Below are positions 27,206 to 37,500 of a DNA stretch of 64,000 bases, piece after piece (position 1 is the stretch's first letter; every line of letters begins with the position of its first letter). The stretch lies in assembly GCA_946402905.1 (NCBI GenBank), contig CAMIYC010000010.1:26448-90447 (forward strand). Direction: 5' to 3'. The position numbers were made by a program, and so were the translations under genes. Below the pieces are notes generated by a model, which saw only the letters and a list, made by a program, of their open reading frames with translations, searched no databases and was not told where the DNA came from. The DNA comes from an uncultured Prevotellaceae bacterium (GTDB lineage Bacteria; Bacteroidota; Bacteroidia; Bacteroidales; Bacteroidaceae).

Positions 27206-30200
27206 TTAGAAATCTACTAAGATACCCATGGTGACACCACGGTTGTAGTAAGTGGCGCCGGTGTCGAGGTCCATGAAGTCGACAGAGGAGTAGAGCATAC
27301 CCAGGTTCTTGCCTTGTACGTAGAGTTTCAGGCCGTTGATACCCAGCGTGTTGAGCACGCTCTTGTTGAAATTGTAGGCCAGAGAGAGGTTGCGCACTTT
27401 GACGAACGAAGCGTCCTTGAATCCGAGTAGGCCGGAATAGGGGTCACCGCCCGACTGGTTGTAGATAGGCTTCTGCCAGTCGGCACCGGTGTTGCTGGGT
27501 GTCCAATAGCTGATTTCACGCTGCTGATACATACCAAGCTGACCTTCGCCACCGGTGCTGACGGTGTAGCCGAAGCGGCCCTGCAGCTCAACAGTGAGTT
27601 CGAAACCTTTCCAGCTGATAGAGTTGGACCAGCCTGCGGTGAAGCGGGGGTTGCGGTTGCCGATGATCACACGGTCGTCGGCATCAATCTTGTAGTTGTG
27701 GTCTTGGTCTACGGGCTTCACGTTACCAGCGGTGAACTTATGGCCGTTCTCATTGAATTTGGCCATCTCCTCAGCATCGCTCTCTTGCCAGATGCCGTCG
27801 GCTTCCATACCATAGTATACGGCAATCGATTCGCCGATAAACCAGGCATTGTTGATATCGTCTTCCTTGCCGTTGGAGAGTTCCACAATCTCGTCTTTCT
27901 GCCAGGCCAGGTTGAGGTTGGAGTTCCACATGAAGTCTTTGGTCATCACAGGGATGGTGTTGAGGGTCAGCTCAATACCCTTGTTCTTAGTCTTGCCCAC
28001 GTTGGCGAGCATGGAGGGATAACCCGAAAGCGAAGGCACGCTCATGTTGAGCAGCAGGTCTTTGGTGCTCGAGGTGTAGATGTCGAGCGTACCGCCGATG
28101 CGGCCTTTCAGGAAACTGAAGTCGATACCGAAGTTCCACTGGGTGGTCTTCTCCCAGCCGAGGTTCTTGTTAGGCATCGAGTTGGAGCCGGAGGTATAGT
28201 AAGGCTCGTTGGTCACGAAAATCTGAGAGTTGCCGGTGCTGAACGGCATCCAGTAGCTGCTGATCACACCCAGGGTGCCATAGGGCGATACGGCGGCGTT
28301 GCCGGTCACACCCACACCGAGACGCAGCTTGAGCTGGTCGAGCCAGTTGAGGTCGCTGAGCCATTTCTCCTGCTCCATGCGCCAGCCAAGGGCCATCGAG
28401 GGGAAGAAGTCCCATTTGTTGCCTTCTGCCAGTACCGACGAGCCGTCCCAGCGGGCGGAGGCGGTGAGCAGGTAGCGGTCCATGAACGAGTAGTTCACAC
28501 GGGCCATGTACGATGTCAGGGCATATTCCGATAGACCGGTGCCCATGCCGGCCTGGTACTGTGAGTCAGTGATGTCGATGGCACCCATGTTGTTCCATAG
28601 GAAGGAGGGGATGGTCACGCCGATTTCGTTCATGCTGCTCGACTCGGTGTTGCTCTTCGAAGCACTTTGCAGCAGGGTGACACCCACGCTGTGGTCGCCG
28701 AAAATCTTGTTGTAGAGCAGCATGTTGTCAAGTGTCCAGGCAAAGTGGCGCTCGTCATTGCGGCGGGCGTAGTTCTTGCTGCCGGCACGGGTGGCTGAAC
28801 TGCTGTCGAGGAAGTTGCCCAGACGGTAGTAGCGGAAGTCGGGGCCAAATTGCAGCTTGTACTGCAAACCTGCCAGGGGCTCGAGGATCTTGCCGAAGTC
28901 TACTTGAGCGTAGAAACTACCCAGTGCACGGAAAGTCTCGCGGTTGTCGTTAGACTTCTTCCACTCATCGATCACGGTGTAGGTGTTGGTGGTGGAGCCT
29001 CCGGGCATGGTGATGATCTCACCGTTGCTGTCATAGGGCAGGGTGTAGCGCAGGATGGCCTTTGCGGCACTGTAGATGTCGGTGGGGCCGGAGCTGGATG
29101 ACTGACCTGTGCGGGAGAAACCGTATTTCTGCACACCATAGGAGGCGTTGAACGAACCGCCCGCCTTGAACCAGGGTGTAGCCTGCACGTCGGCAGAGGC
29201 GGCAAAGTTGTAGCGCTCGTAGTTTTGGCCCTTCTGGGTGCCTTTATTGTTCAGGTAGCCGAAAGAGGCAAAACCGGACACGGTCTTCGAACCGCCGCGC
29301 ACGCTCAGAGTGTGCTCCTGGGTCAGACCGGTCTGCGTCACAAAGTCGGTCCAGTCGGTGTCGGTCACTTTCGAACCGTCCCAGCTACCACCGGCCCAAC
29401 CTTTCTGTATGTTGGCCCAGGCGGTCTCGTCGCCGTCGAAGAATGACTTGTCCTGATCCTCTGTGGGCTGGTCACCTGGAGTGTAGGTGTCTGGGGCCTG
29501 GTTGTATTTGGCCCAGCGACGCCAGGTGATATAGTCGCTGGCACTCATGGCCGGACTCTTGTCTACGATGTTCTCGAAAGTCAGCGAGCCGGAGTAGCTC
29601 AGCTGAGTGCGGCCTTCCTGTCCGCGCTTGGTAGTGATGAGCACCACGCCGTTGGCACCGCGGCTACCGTAGATGGCGGTCGAAGAGGCGTCTTTCAGAA
29701 TGTCGATAGACTCGATGTCGCGTGGGTTGAGGGTCTCGATACCACCAGCTTGGAGGGGTACGCCGTCCACCACATATAATGGGGCTCCCGAGGCGGTGAT
29801 GGAGCGACTACCACGGATGAGGATGCTACCTACGGTGCCGGGGCGCTCACTCGAGGTGATGTCCACACCGGCGGCCTTGCCCTGCAGGGCTTCAAAGGCG
29901 TTGCTCACAGGACGTGAGTTGAGCTGTTTCTCGCTCACACGGGTCAAGGCACCCGTCACGTCCGACTTGCGCTGTACACCGTAGCCCACCACGACCACTT
30001 CGTCGAGCAGGGCGTTGTCTTCTTTCATCGTCACGTTGAGCGTACTGCTGTTGCCAGCCTTGATGTTCTGGGTCAGATAGCCCACATAGCTGAATGTGAG
30101 GGTGGAGTTGGAAGACACGTCGATCGAGTAGTTGCCGTCGAAGTCGGTGATGGCTCCATTGCTCGTGGTGCCATTCTCGGCCACGGTCACACCGATCAGG

Positions 30201-30334
30201 GGGTCTCCGTTCTCATCCGTCACCGTTCCTGTCACTTTGTGCTTTTGCGCACCTTGCGCAAACATCATCTGGGGGGCGCCTATAAGCATGCCCAGGCAGA
30301 TGACAAGCATCCATAAACTGTTACTTTTTAGCAT
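27206..30334 (-). CDS. SusC/RagA-family TonB-dependent receptor
   Basis: The 1042-residue outer-membrane transporter has a signal peptide ending MMFAQG and a carboxypeptidase-regulatory-like domain (VTGTVTDENGDPLIGVTV). The SusC linker LDEVVVVGYGVQRKSDVTGA comes next, then the plug (VLITTKRG end) and a 22-strand barrel ending in GVTMGILVDF. It imports oligosaccharides using TonB energy and pairs with the SusD protein encoded next. The order on the minus strand is GH28, susC, susD. A weak promoter box TATCTTTG is at 30395-30402 in the 110-bp gap after GH28. Confidence 0.97.
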   Translation of the reverse strand: MLKSNSLWMLVICLGMLIGAPQMMFAQGAQKHKVTGTVTDENGDPLIGVTVAENGTTSNGAITDFDGNYSIDVSSNSTLTFSYVGYLTQNIKAGNSSTLNVTMKEDNALLDEVVVVGYGVQRKSDVTGALTRVSEKQLNSRPVSNAFEALQGKAAGVDITSSERPGTVGSILIRGSRSITASGAPLYVVDGVPLQAGGIETLNPRDIESIDILKDASSTAIYGSRGANGVVLITTKRGQEGRTQLSYSGSLTFENIVDKSPAMSASDYITWRRWAKYNQAPDTYTPGDQPTEDQDKSFFDGDETAWANIQKGWAGGSWDGSKVTDTDWTDFVTQTGLTQEHTLSVRGGSKTVSGFASFGYLNNKGTQKGQNYERYNFAASADVQATPWFKAGGSFNASYGVQKYGFSRTGQSSSSGPTDIYSAAKAILRYTLPYDSNGEIITMPGGSTTNTYTVIDEWKKSNDNRETFRALGSFYAQVDFGKILEPLAGLQYKLQFGPDFRYYRLGNFLDSSSATRAGSKNYARRNDERHFAWTLDNMLLYNKIFGDHSVGVTLLQSASKSNTESSSMNEIGVTIPSFLWNNMGAIDITDSQYQAGMGTGLSEYALTSYMARVNYSFMDRYLLTASARWDGSSVLAEGNKWDFFPSMALGWRMEQEKWLSDLNWLDQLKLRLGVGVTGNAAVSPYGTLGVISSYWMPFSTGNSQIFVTNEPYYTSGSNSMPNKNLGWEKTTQWNFGIDFSFLKGRIGGTLDIYTSSTKDLLLNMSVPSLSGYPSMLANVGKTKNKGIELTLNTIPVMTKDFMWNSNLNLAWQKDEIVELSNGKEDDINNAWFIGESIAVYYGMEADGIWQESDAEEMAKFNENGHKFTAGNVKPVDQDHNYKIDADDRVIIGNRNPRFTAGWSNSISWKGFELTVELQGRFGYTVSTGGEGQLGMYQQREISYWTPSNTGADWQKPIYNQSGGDPYSGLLGFKDASFVKVRNLSLAYNFNKSVLNTLGINGLKLYVQGKNLGMLYSSVDFMDLDTGATYYNRGVTMGILVDF

Positions 30335-30444
30335 AGGTTTTTGTTTAGATGAATATTTGGTTTAAGATTGTATATTCTGGGTTGATGTCGCAGGCAAAGA
30401 TAGGCCAGGAAAAGAAGTTTCTGAGTAGTATTTTTGTGCGATTT

Positions 30445-31899
30445 TCAGTGATTTTCGTCCTTTATGGCTGTTATGTGGCTGCCGTCAGGGGTGTAGACGT
30501 TGGTCATCCGCACGTTTCTCACGTCATCGGCGATCACGCATGGACGGCTGTCGGGAGAGTCGACCAGCAGGGTCACATCACTCAGTTGAAGACCGTCTAC
30601 GTGGCGGATGAATAATCCGTAGGCAGGACAGACACCGAGAAACTTGGCTATCTCGGGATATTGAGTGCCCAGCTCGGGATAGTCGCGGCTCACAGCCTCT
30701 TTCATGCCGCCTCGGTAACGTATCTGTATATTGCTCAGACGCACGTTCTCGATGGGGTGGCCGGACATGCCGGTGATCTGGATGCCGGAGAGGGGGTCGC
30801 AGTCGTCGGCAGTCAGGTTGTTGATTTGGATGTCACGGGCAGATGATACTTCCTGACGCTCCTTGGGGCCGCGGTTGCGGCAGCCGGTGGTGATGTAGAT
30901 GGGGTAGTGGTGTACATGGCTCATCGAGATGTTACTCACCACGATGTTCTCCATCTTGCCCTGGTCCACTTCCTCAAAGGCCAGGCCGCTGCTGTAGTAG
31001 CACGTGCAGCCGGTGATGGTGATGTTGCGGTAGCCGCCGTTGCTCTCTGTGCCAAGCTTGATGCGCCCGCATACCCAGTTCACCTCTTCCGGCACGTAGG
31101 TGCCGTCAAGGGCTGTACCCAACTTGAATCCGGTCACCGTGCAGTTGCTGATGAGGATGTTTTCTGTGATGACAGGACGCTTCAGTGCATAAGAGCTTTT
31201 CAGTACAAGGGCATCGTCGTGGGGGGTGTTGATCTTACAGTTGCTCACCGTGGTGAAACGGCAGCAGTCGATGTCGATGCCGTCGCGGTTGGTGTCGATG
31301 AGCACGTTGTCGATAGTGGCATAGTCACAGCCGGTGATGATGATGGCGAAATGACCGCCACGGTAGATGGTGATGTCGCGGATGAGTACATTGCGGCACA
31401 GCTTCAGGGCGATGGCTTTGTCGCCCATGCCGATGCTGCCGCCCTGCACCTGGCCGGCTTTTTCAGTGTCGTGGCGGGTGAGACCACGGCCGTCGATCAT
31501 GCCCCGGCCGGTGATGGAGACATTGCGCTCTCCGTCAGCCCAAATCAGGGAGTTATGAAAATAGGTGTGACCGCCGTCCTGATATTCAGGGCCGCCAAAC
31601 TCCTCAGAGGGGTCGTAGGCTCCTCGCTCGTCGGTGGCGATGATGGTAGATCCCGGTTCCAGATGCAGTTCGATGTCGCTCTTCATGCGGATGCTGCCGC
31701 AGAGATAGTTGCCAGCGGGGATGGTCACGGTGCCACCGCCTTGGGCGGCACAGGCCTCGATGGCGGCATTGATGGCAGGGCTGTCGAGTGTCTTGCCGTC
31801 GCCTTGGGCTCCGTAGTCTCTCACATTAAATGAGGTGGCATGTGCGCTGATGGCGCAGATGGTCAGAAGCAGGGCGGAAAGTATTTTTTTTCTTGTCAT
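30445..31899 (-). CDS. Glycoside hydrolase family 28 (polygalacturonase-like), PUL copy 1
   Basis: The 484-residue secreted enzyme starts MTRKKILSALLLTICAISAHA (signal peptide), then SFNVRDYGAQGDGKTLDSPA, the classic start of a GH28 beta-helix. Active-site blocks are NRDGIDIDCC near 203-210 (catalytic Asp of the NTDG motif), NTPHDDALVLKSS near 223-235, and a later basic strand. It would hydrolyse alpha-galacturonic linkages of polygalacturonan or rhamnogalacturonan; which one cannot be decided. It is upstream of and codirectional with susC-susD. A probable promoter box TAATTTTG is at 31937-31944 on the minus strand. Confidence 0.93.
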   Translation of the reverse strand: MTRKKILSALLLTICAISAHATSFNVRDYGAQGDGKTLDSPAINAAIEACAAQGGGTVTIPAGNYLCGSIRMKSDIELHLEPGSTIIATDERGAYDPSEEFGGPEYQDGGHTYFHNSLIWADGERNVSITGRGMIDGRGLTRHDTEKAGQVQGGSIGMGDKAIALKLCRNVLIRDITIYRGGHFAIIITGCDYATIDNVLIDTNRDGIDIDCCRFTTVSNCKINTPHDDALVLKSSYALKRPVITENILISNCTVTGFKLGTALDGTYVPEEVNWVCGRIKLGTESNGGYRNITITGCTCYYSSGLAFEEVDQGKMENIVVSNISMSHVHHYPIYITTGCRNRGPKERQEVSSARDIQINNLTADDCDPLSGIQITGMSGHPIENVRLSNIQIRYRGGMKEAVSRDYPELGTQYPEIAKFLGVCPAYGLFIRHVDGLQLSDVTLLVDSPDSRPCVIADDVRNVRMTNVYTPDGSHITAIKDENH

Positions 31900-32031
31900 G
31901 GCGTTTAGGTTAGGGTCGCTAAATTGTGGTTATGCTGCAAAATTACTTACAAAATGATTCTGCTGTTATCGACTTTTGTCCGAAAATATAGTATTTTTGT
32001 ACGAAAATCATGGTAAAAAAGTAGCCTATAT

Positions 32032-32062
32032 ATTGTTCATTATAAAATAATAGGTAAATTTG
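32032..32062 (+). promoter_or_regulatory. rhaM: Promoter of the rhaM gene
   Basis: ATTG, 19 bases, then TAAATTTG at 32055-32062. Transcription would begin about 130 bases before rhaM, leaving a long leader. Confidence 0.55.
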
Positions 32063-32098
32063 CACTCAGAGTCAAAAAGGTGCCACGCTCCCCCTGCA

Positions 32099-32188
32099 AT
32101 GGCAGGCTTGGCAGCTAATCCTACTAGTCTCACTAGTTCTACTAGTCTCACGAGTTCTCCTAATCCTACTAAAAACTTAAAATCTTAA
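32099..32188 (+). CDS. Possible 29-codon leader ORF upstream of rhaM
   Basis: An ATG at 32099 opens a 29-codon frame ending TAA at 32188, 13 bases before the rhaM ATG. It encodes a Ser/Thr/Pro/Asn-rich peptide built on an 18-bp direct repeat (32121-32138 and 32139-32156), which keeps the frame because 18 is a multiple of 3. No ribosome-binding site is obvious. It could equally be a non-coding ACTAGT-rich repeat in the leader. Confidence 0.3.
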   Translation: MAGLAANPTSLTSSTSLTSSPNPTKNLKS

Positions 32189-32201
32189 AAACTCATCAAC
32201 A

Positions 32202-32519
32202 ATGAACCGATTCGCATTTAAAATGTTTCTCAAACCGGGCTGTGAGAAAGAATATGCCCGTCGTCATGCCGCTATCTGGCCTGAATTAGTGAAAATGATC
32301 AAAGACGCTGGAGTAAGCAACTACAGCATCTACTGGGACAAGGAAACCAATATCCTTTTCGGATATCAGGAGTGCTCCACTGCTACCAACAGCCAGGACA
32401 CCACTGATGTAGACCCCATCACACAGAAATGGTGGGACATGATGGCTGACATCATGGAGGTGAATCCCGACAACTCGCCTGTTTCTATCCCTATTCAAGA
32501 GGTGTTCCATTTGGATTGA
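32202..32519 (+). CDS. rhaM: L-rhamnose mutarotase
   Basis: The 105-residue enzyme interconverts the alpha and beta anomers of L-rhamnose. RRHAAIWPEL carries His22, and Tyr18 and Tyr41 are at the positions used by E. coli RhaM; the paired Trp77-Trp78 and the C-terminal EVFHLD fit the family. Its presence next to pectin genes suggests that rhamnose from rhamnogalacturonan is a product of the locus. No rhaA, rhaB or rhaD is in the window. It is divergent from GH28. Confidence 0.94.
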   Translation: MNRFAFKMFLKPGCEKEYARRHAAIWPELVKMIKDAGVSNYSIYWDKETNILFGYQECSTATNSQDTTDVDPITQKWWDMMADIMEVNPDNSPVSIPIQEVFHLD

Positions 32520-32823
32520 TGGTGAGGTTAGAGGCCGTAGATTAATCAGGTCATCAAAATGGTCTCCGTCTGATTGACACCCTGTGAATGAGAAGCCGCT
32601 GTGAAATATGACGGCCATCATTCATAACTTTTTCAGTGTCATATACATTTGTGTCAGAATTATCTTTTACTCAACTTTCACAAGCGCTAACTCCAATATC
32701 GTCAGGTTTTGAGGTAATAATTGCCTTACTGTTGATCCGAAAAGGTTATCTCGCCTCAAAACCTCACAATTTAAAATCTTATAAACAAAGAAGTTGTGGA
32801 CTTCCAAAACTTTAGACTTGAAA

Positions 32824-32938
32824 CCACTTTAAAAAGTAATTATCATCACTATCATGTCCGTTAGGTACTCCTCTTCCATGCATGGGGAGGGAAGCACCTG
32901 GCGGTTTTCGTTTGCAAGTAACGGACTTTTTCAAGTGG
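32824..32938 (+). ncRNA. Candidate structured RNA or palindromic element
   Basis: An outer 13-bp inverted repeat (32824-32836 with 32926-32938, one mismatch) encloses an 8-bp perfect stem GTCCGTTA / TAACGGAC (32856-32863, 32919-32926). Inside are GGTACT/AGCACC (one mismatch) and a stem with the palindrome CCATGCATGG. The 8-bp stem is followed by TTTTT as in a terminator. The layout suggests an RNA or a mobile palindrome rather than protein coding. I do not recognise the family. Confidence 0.4.
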
Positions 32939-33060
32939 ACTCAGACTTTTACATTAAGATAAGGAAAAGATACATATCGTTTTCTGAATTCTGAGATTAT
33001 TTCAGGACAACTTTGGGTCAAGGTACCAAGGAAATAAAATGAATAAAAAATCCCTCACAA

Positions 33061-33092
33061 TTTGCTCAGATAATAAAATTTGCTTATATTTG
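33061..33092 (+). promoter_or_regulatory. Bacteroidetes-type promoter without an intact downstream gene
   Basis: TTTG (33061-33064), 20 bases, TATATTTG (33085-33092). The ATG at 33096 gives only ten codons before a stop; a second frame is broken by TGA near 33150. Confidence 0.5.
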
Positions 33093-33514
33093 CAAATGGC
33101 TTTACCAATACCTGAAAAGGAATGGTAAGTCGACATTGATGGAACAGGGATGAGGCCACAATAAAGGTCTGGCCAAGTTCCGAAAAGGACGTTTACTGAA
33201 CGTCGCTATCTGTATCATCAAACTTCGCAACTTTGAAACACCTACAGGAGCGAAGCAACGGAACGTCCACATTGGGTGTATTATATCCACCATGCTGCCC
33301 ATATTTTTATTTTTATGGGCAGCAAAGGGTGTGTTGTAATATCACTTGACGTGGGCAGTCTTCGTTGCTTATCCTTGGGTGTGGGCAGCGAAGGCCTGAT
33401 GATAGGGGTAGGCGCGGAGGTGAAAACTCCCACGTCTTTTTGTGTTCCAACCCTAACCCTACGTTTTACGCCGAATGGGGGAGACAGGAGGCAACCAAGA
33501 AACCAACAACAACT

Positions 33515-34567
33515 ATGAAAAAGCTTGTCTTTTCCCTGCTGACCGCCATCCTGGCCGTCTGCAACTCCCATGCACAGACCTCGCTCGTCGCCACACTCAA
33601 CCACGACGGCAACATCACCGACTACTATGGCATCGATGCGCTCGGCCAAGCACATACTGCCGCTGTAAACGGCGACATCATCACCCTCTCCAGTGGTTCG
33701 TTCTCTTCCTGCAACATTACCAAGGCCGTCACCATACGTGGCGCTGGAATGCAATACAGCGACGGTATGGAGCCTACCATCTTGCAAAATGATTTCTATG
33801 TCTATATCGATTCAGAGAGCAATCATGCGCTCACCATGGAAGGAATCTTCCATGACAACATGATGTATCTGACAAAAGCCCTTAAACCACAGTTCTTTAA
33901 ATGTAGATTTGGAGCGGTTAATACATATTCAACCAATGCTACTTATAAGTCTTCTGATGGCTCTGTGAAAGATGCCAACTTCATTCATTGCAAGATAGCT
34001 AGATTCTTTTTACTCTATGGCGGAGACAATGCGTCTTTCGATAATTGTTTCGTAAGAGATGCTGTAATTTCAGGAACATCCAATGCTACCTACCAATTTA
34101 CCAACTGTGTTATTTCATTATGTTATGGTGACAATAATTATATAGGTATAAATAATATTCATCCCGAATGCAGTAATATAAAAAATTCTTATCTCAAAAA
34201 TTGCATCATTTTTGCAGATGTGAAAACCTCTTTCCCCGCTACCACTACCTTATATCATAATGTATCCAATGTAGACTGTTTTACTAATGCTAAAAATTCC
34301 ACAAATAAGGTTGAAAGCGAGTTCACCAAACTGTTCAAGACCTGGACGGGTCTATTATATTCTGACGAGGAGAAATTTGACCTGACCGAAAGCGCAGCCG
34401 CTACTTATTTGGGTGATGATGGAAAGCAGGTGGGCATGTATGGCGGTTCGCTGCCCTACGACCCCGTTCCCACACATCCGAGAATAACCAAACTAAATGT
34501 CGCCTCGAAAACCACAGTCGATGGTAAGCTGAGTGTCGACATAGAGGTGAAAGGTGCAGACTATTGA
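33515..34567 (+). CDS. Secreted right-handed beta-helix-like protein of unknown function
   Basis: The 350-residue product starts MKKLVFSLLTAILAVCNSHAQ (signal peptide); the frame extends upstream to 33365 but the signal peptide marks the start. GDIITLSSGSFSSCNITKAVTIRGAG and the recurring short strands (FKCRFGAV, FIHCKIARF, FDNCFVRDAV, FTNCVISLC) are typical of a parallel beta-helix. The C-terminal KLNVASKTTVDGKLSVDI stretch is a small beta segment. It precedes the large dockerin protein by 24 bp and is probably cotranscribed. Sugar binding or cleavage is possible from the fold, but no catalytic motif was identified. Confidence 0.78.
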   Translation: MKKLVFSLLTAILAVCNSHAQTSLVATLNHDGNITDYYGIDALGQAHTAAVNGDIITLSSGSFSSCNITKAVTIRGAGMQYSDGMEPTILQNDFYVYIDSESNHALTMEGIFHDNMMYLTKALKPQFFKCRFGAVNTYSTNATYKSSDGSVKDANFIHCKIARFFLLYGGDNASFDNCFVRDAVISGTSNATYQFTNCVISLCYGDNNYIGINNIHPECSNIKNSYLKNCIIFADVKTSFPATTTLYHNVSNVDCFTNAKNSTNKVESEFTKLFKTWTGLLYSDEEKFDLTESAAATYLGDDGKQVGMYGGSLPYDPVPTHPRITKLNVASKTTVDGKLSVDIEVKGADY

Positions 34568-34591
34568 TATGTCATCCAAAAATAGATAGTT

Positions 34592-37500
34592 ATGCGCAAA
34601 CTACTGATATTACTGTTCTGTCTCACTGTGCATGGTATGGCGCGTGGGCAGACCAATATTTATGAATACCGTTACTGGTTTGATAACGATATAGTGTCTG
34701 CTATACAAGGAACGAGTGCGACTGCTAATTGGCATCTCGATATTCCTGTAGAAGGACTGAGTGACAAGATACACTTATTACACATGCAGATAAAAGATAC
34801 TACGGGCGTTTGGAGCACACCCGTCACACGATTGTTCTCCAAACTACCTCACGCCGAAGGCATGGACTATCTCTTCTGTATGATGAACATCGACGGCAAG
34901 CCTTTCCGTATGGAACGCTTGCCGATGAGTGGTGGCGCGGCTTCCTGGGTAATCGACACCGACTCCTTGGTCACCGGCATCCACCGCTACACCATCATGG
35001 CCATCACGCCCACCGGCTATGCCACGAGCATCCGCGAGGGCTTCTTCGTGCGTGAGAATATGGCATCGCAGCTCGCCAACCAGCACTGCTGCTACCAAGT
35101 GGATGGCGGCGAGGCCGTGGTGGTCGATGGTACGGTCAATGGCGACCAGTATCATTTCGACCTTGACATGACCGACATCGCCAACGGACTCCACAAACTC
35201 ACCTACTGGATGGTGTCTGACAACGGCGCGACGACGGAAATCCATACCTCACTCTTCATCAAGATCCCGCTCGGCGGCACCGGCGTGAAAGCCTACGACT
35301 ACTGGCTCAACGACGACTTCGACAACCGCCACACCACCACGCTGAGCAAAGTGCAAGACCCCTTCAAGCTCATCACGCTGCTCCCCGTGGAGTCCGTGCC
35401 GCTGCGCTCCTCCAACTTCAAGTTCGCCTTCAAAGGCGAACAACCCATCGTCTATGCCCAGAACGACTTCCACATCCGCTTCCTCGACGCAGGAGACCGC
35501 TATGTGGAAACCACCAAACAGTTTGTTGACGAGAAAGTGTGGCAAGAAGTAAAACCTGTGGAGGAGATAAAAGAAAGACAGACTTTCGACAGGATAGAGG
35601 AGAATGGTATTCGGTGGTTCTCATTAAAAGCTGAAATAGGGGATACCGTAAGTTTTAAATGTGATAAAGCATGTACACTTCAATTGTTCTCACCATCTGG
35701 GAAAGAGGAGTATAAGGCTTCAGGGTTGACATCCGTGTCATTTGGAGGTTGCCATACAAAAGAGCAGGGGACATATTATCTTGCTGTTCACGATGTTACA
35801 GGAAGTGGATCAACGCAAGAACTATTATATAAACATTTGGATAAATATGCAGTTGTATCATACTCCCCAAATGTTGTTGGAAATGCAGAAGGCAATAGTT
35901 TCACGATACATCTGATTGGAAATGGATTTGACAAAATGACCCATGCTTTTATTACACATAAAAATGGTTCAAGTATTAAAGGTTTGATTGGACGCACCAC
36001 GTCTTCTGATGCTTTAATTAACTTTATGATTGATAGTGTCGGTTATGTGAATGGCAATTATAATATAAAACTGTGTTATGAGGACCAAGAAGAGAAGGAC
36101 TGTCTGATAATTGTGGATGCTTTGCTCTTTGAAGAACCTGACTATGGAAAAATAGTAGTGTCCAAGATAGGTGCCCCTTCACCTTCTAATGTATTCATTG
36201 AAACCATTAAAGTGACGAATAATGGTAATATATCATATTCATATATTCCGTTTAACATAGCATGGGATAACCCACATTTGGTGAGAAATGTAAAGTTCGT
36301 GAATTTTTATGCATCTGTCGCGGCAGAATTGGATAGTGCGGGCTATTCTATCGTGTCAGGTACAGAAAACCTGTTGGATAAAGGAGTAGAAGGTGTCATG
36401 ATGTTCTTCTACATCCCACATTTGAATCCACATGAAACGATGGAGTTCCAATTAAGCATTGGAGTTAATTCAGCAGGAGAAAGGTTCAATCTATATGCTT
36501 GGACTGGAACACCGGTTGAACTTGATTCGCAGAGTGGTATGCAATATGCAAAATCGCACCCACATAAAGCTTTTTATGCAAATTACAGCAACAGAGGGCA
36601 CAATATGGTTACTTGGGGTGATAACATGGCCAATTATTCAGGTTTGCCAGGTATGCCTCGGATTGTGAGTTATGCTGGAAATGTCGGTAATACAGCAATT
36701 AAAACAGGAGCAACTATAGGATCTTATGTAAATGCTACAGGAAGACGTGTCGGCAATGAATACATTAATGCTTACGGTTTGACTGGTGATGAAGCCGATT
36801 TTATTCGGGATGTATACGATCATCAATATCCAGAAATGTTATCTCCAGGATCAATATGGGGTGGTTTTTTAGGTGATTTGATGGACAGATTAATGGGTAA
36901 TCAAGACGATTGTGCCCAAAATCCCACGCCCAGCCCCGGAGATCCCCATTCTTTAGGTTGGCTGCGATCTGCAGACCCCAACGAAATCTATGGTCAAAGA
37001 TCTCTTTCCGGAAGCATCTATATCAATGACTCATTAAAGACATTAAACTATCGCATTCAGTTCGAAAATGACAGCACTATTGCTACTGCCGCCGCCCAAA
37101 CGGTAATCGTGAGAGACACCTTGGGGTCTCAGTATTACGATCTCTCCACATTCTCACCAACATTTGTGAAGATAGCGGAGAACATGTATGAGTTGGATGG
37201 CAGTCCAAATTTTGTGAAGACCATTGATATGCGTCCGAAGATTAACACTATCGTGCAGGTAAATGGTGATATTGACAAGGAACAAGGCATTGTCACATGG
37301 ACGTTCCGCTCACTCGACCCGATGACGATGGAACCTGTGACGGACATCACTAAGGGCTTCCTTCCTGTCAACTATGACGGTATCTCCGGCATCGGAGAGG
37401 TGTCTTTCTGCATCGACTTGAAGCAACCGTTGCCCAATGGCACTGAAATTCCTAACCGTGCTGGCATCGTCTTTGATACAAACGAGGAAATTATGACTCA

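Larger units (their letters stand above)
32520..33514. other. 995-bp stretch without a confident gene
   Basis: AT-rich compared with its flanks. It contains a structured 115-bp element (32824-32938), a good promoter (33061-33092) with only a stop-interrupted frame behind it, and an 11-bp inverted repeat TGCTGCCCATA at 33293-33303 / 33314-33324. Three GGGCAG-centred words follow between 33317 and 33392. No ORF on either strand looks like a conserved protein. Confidence 0.6.

Noticed and set aside
32856..32926. Integron attC site
   Set aside because: GTTAGGT fits the core site on one side, but the partner RYYYAAC sequence is missing and no integron integrase or cassette array is present.
33102..33302. 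66-codon minus-strand frame as a gene
   Set aside because: No start signal, no domain, unusual composition, and it overlaps an inverted repeat.
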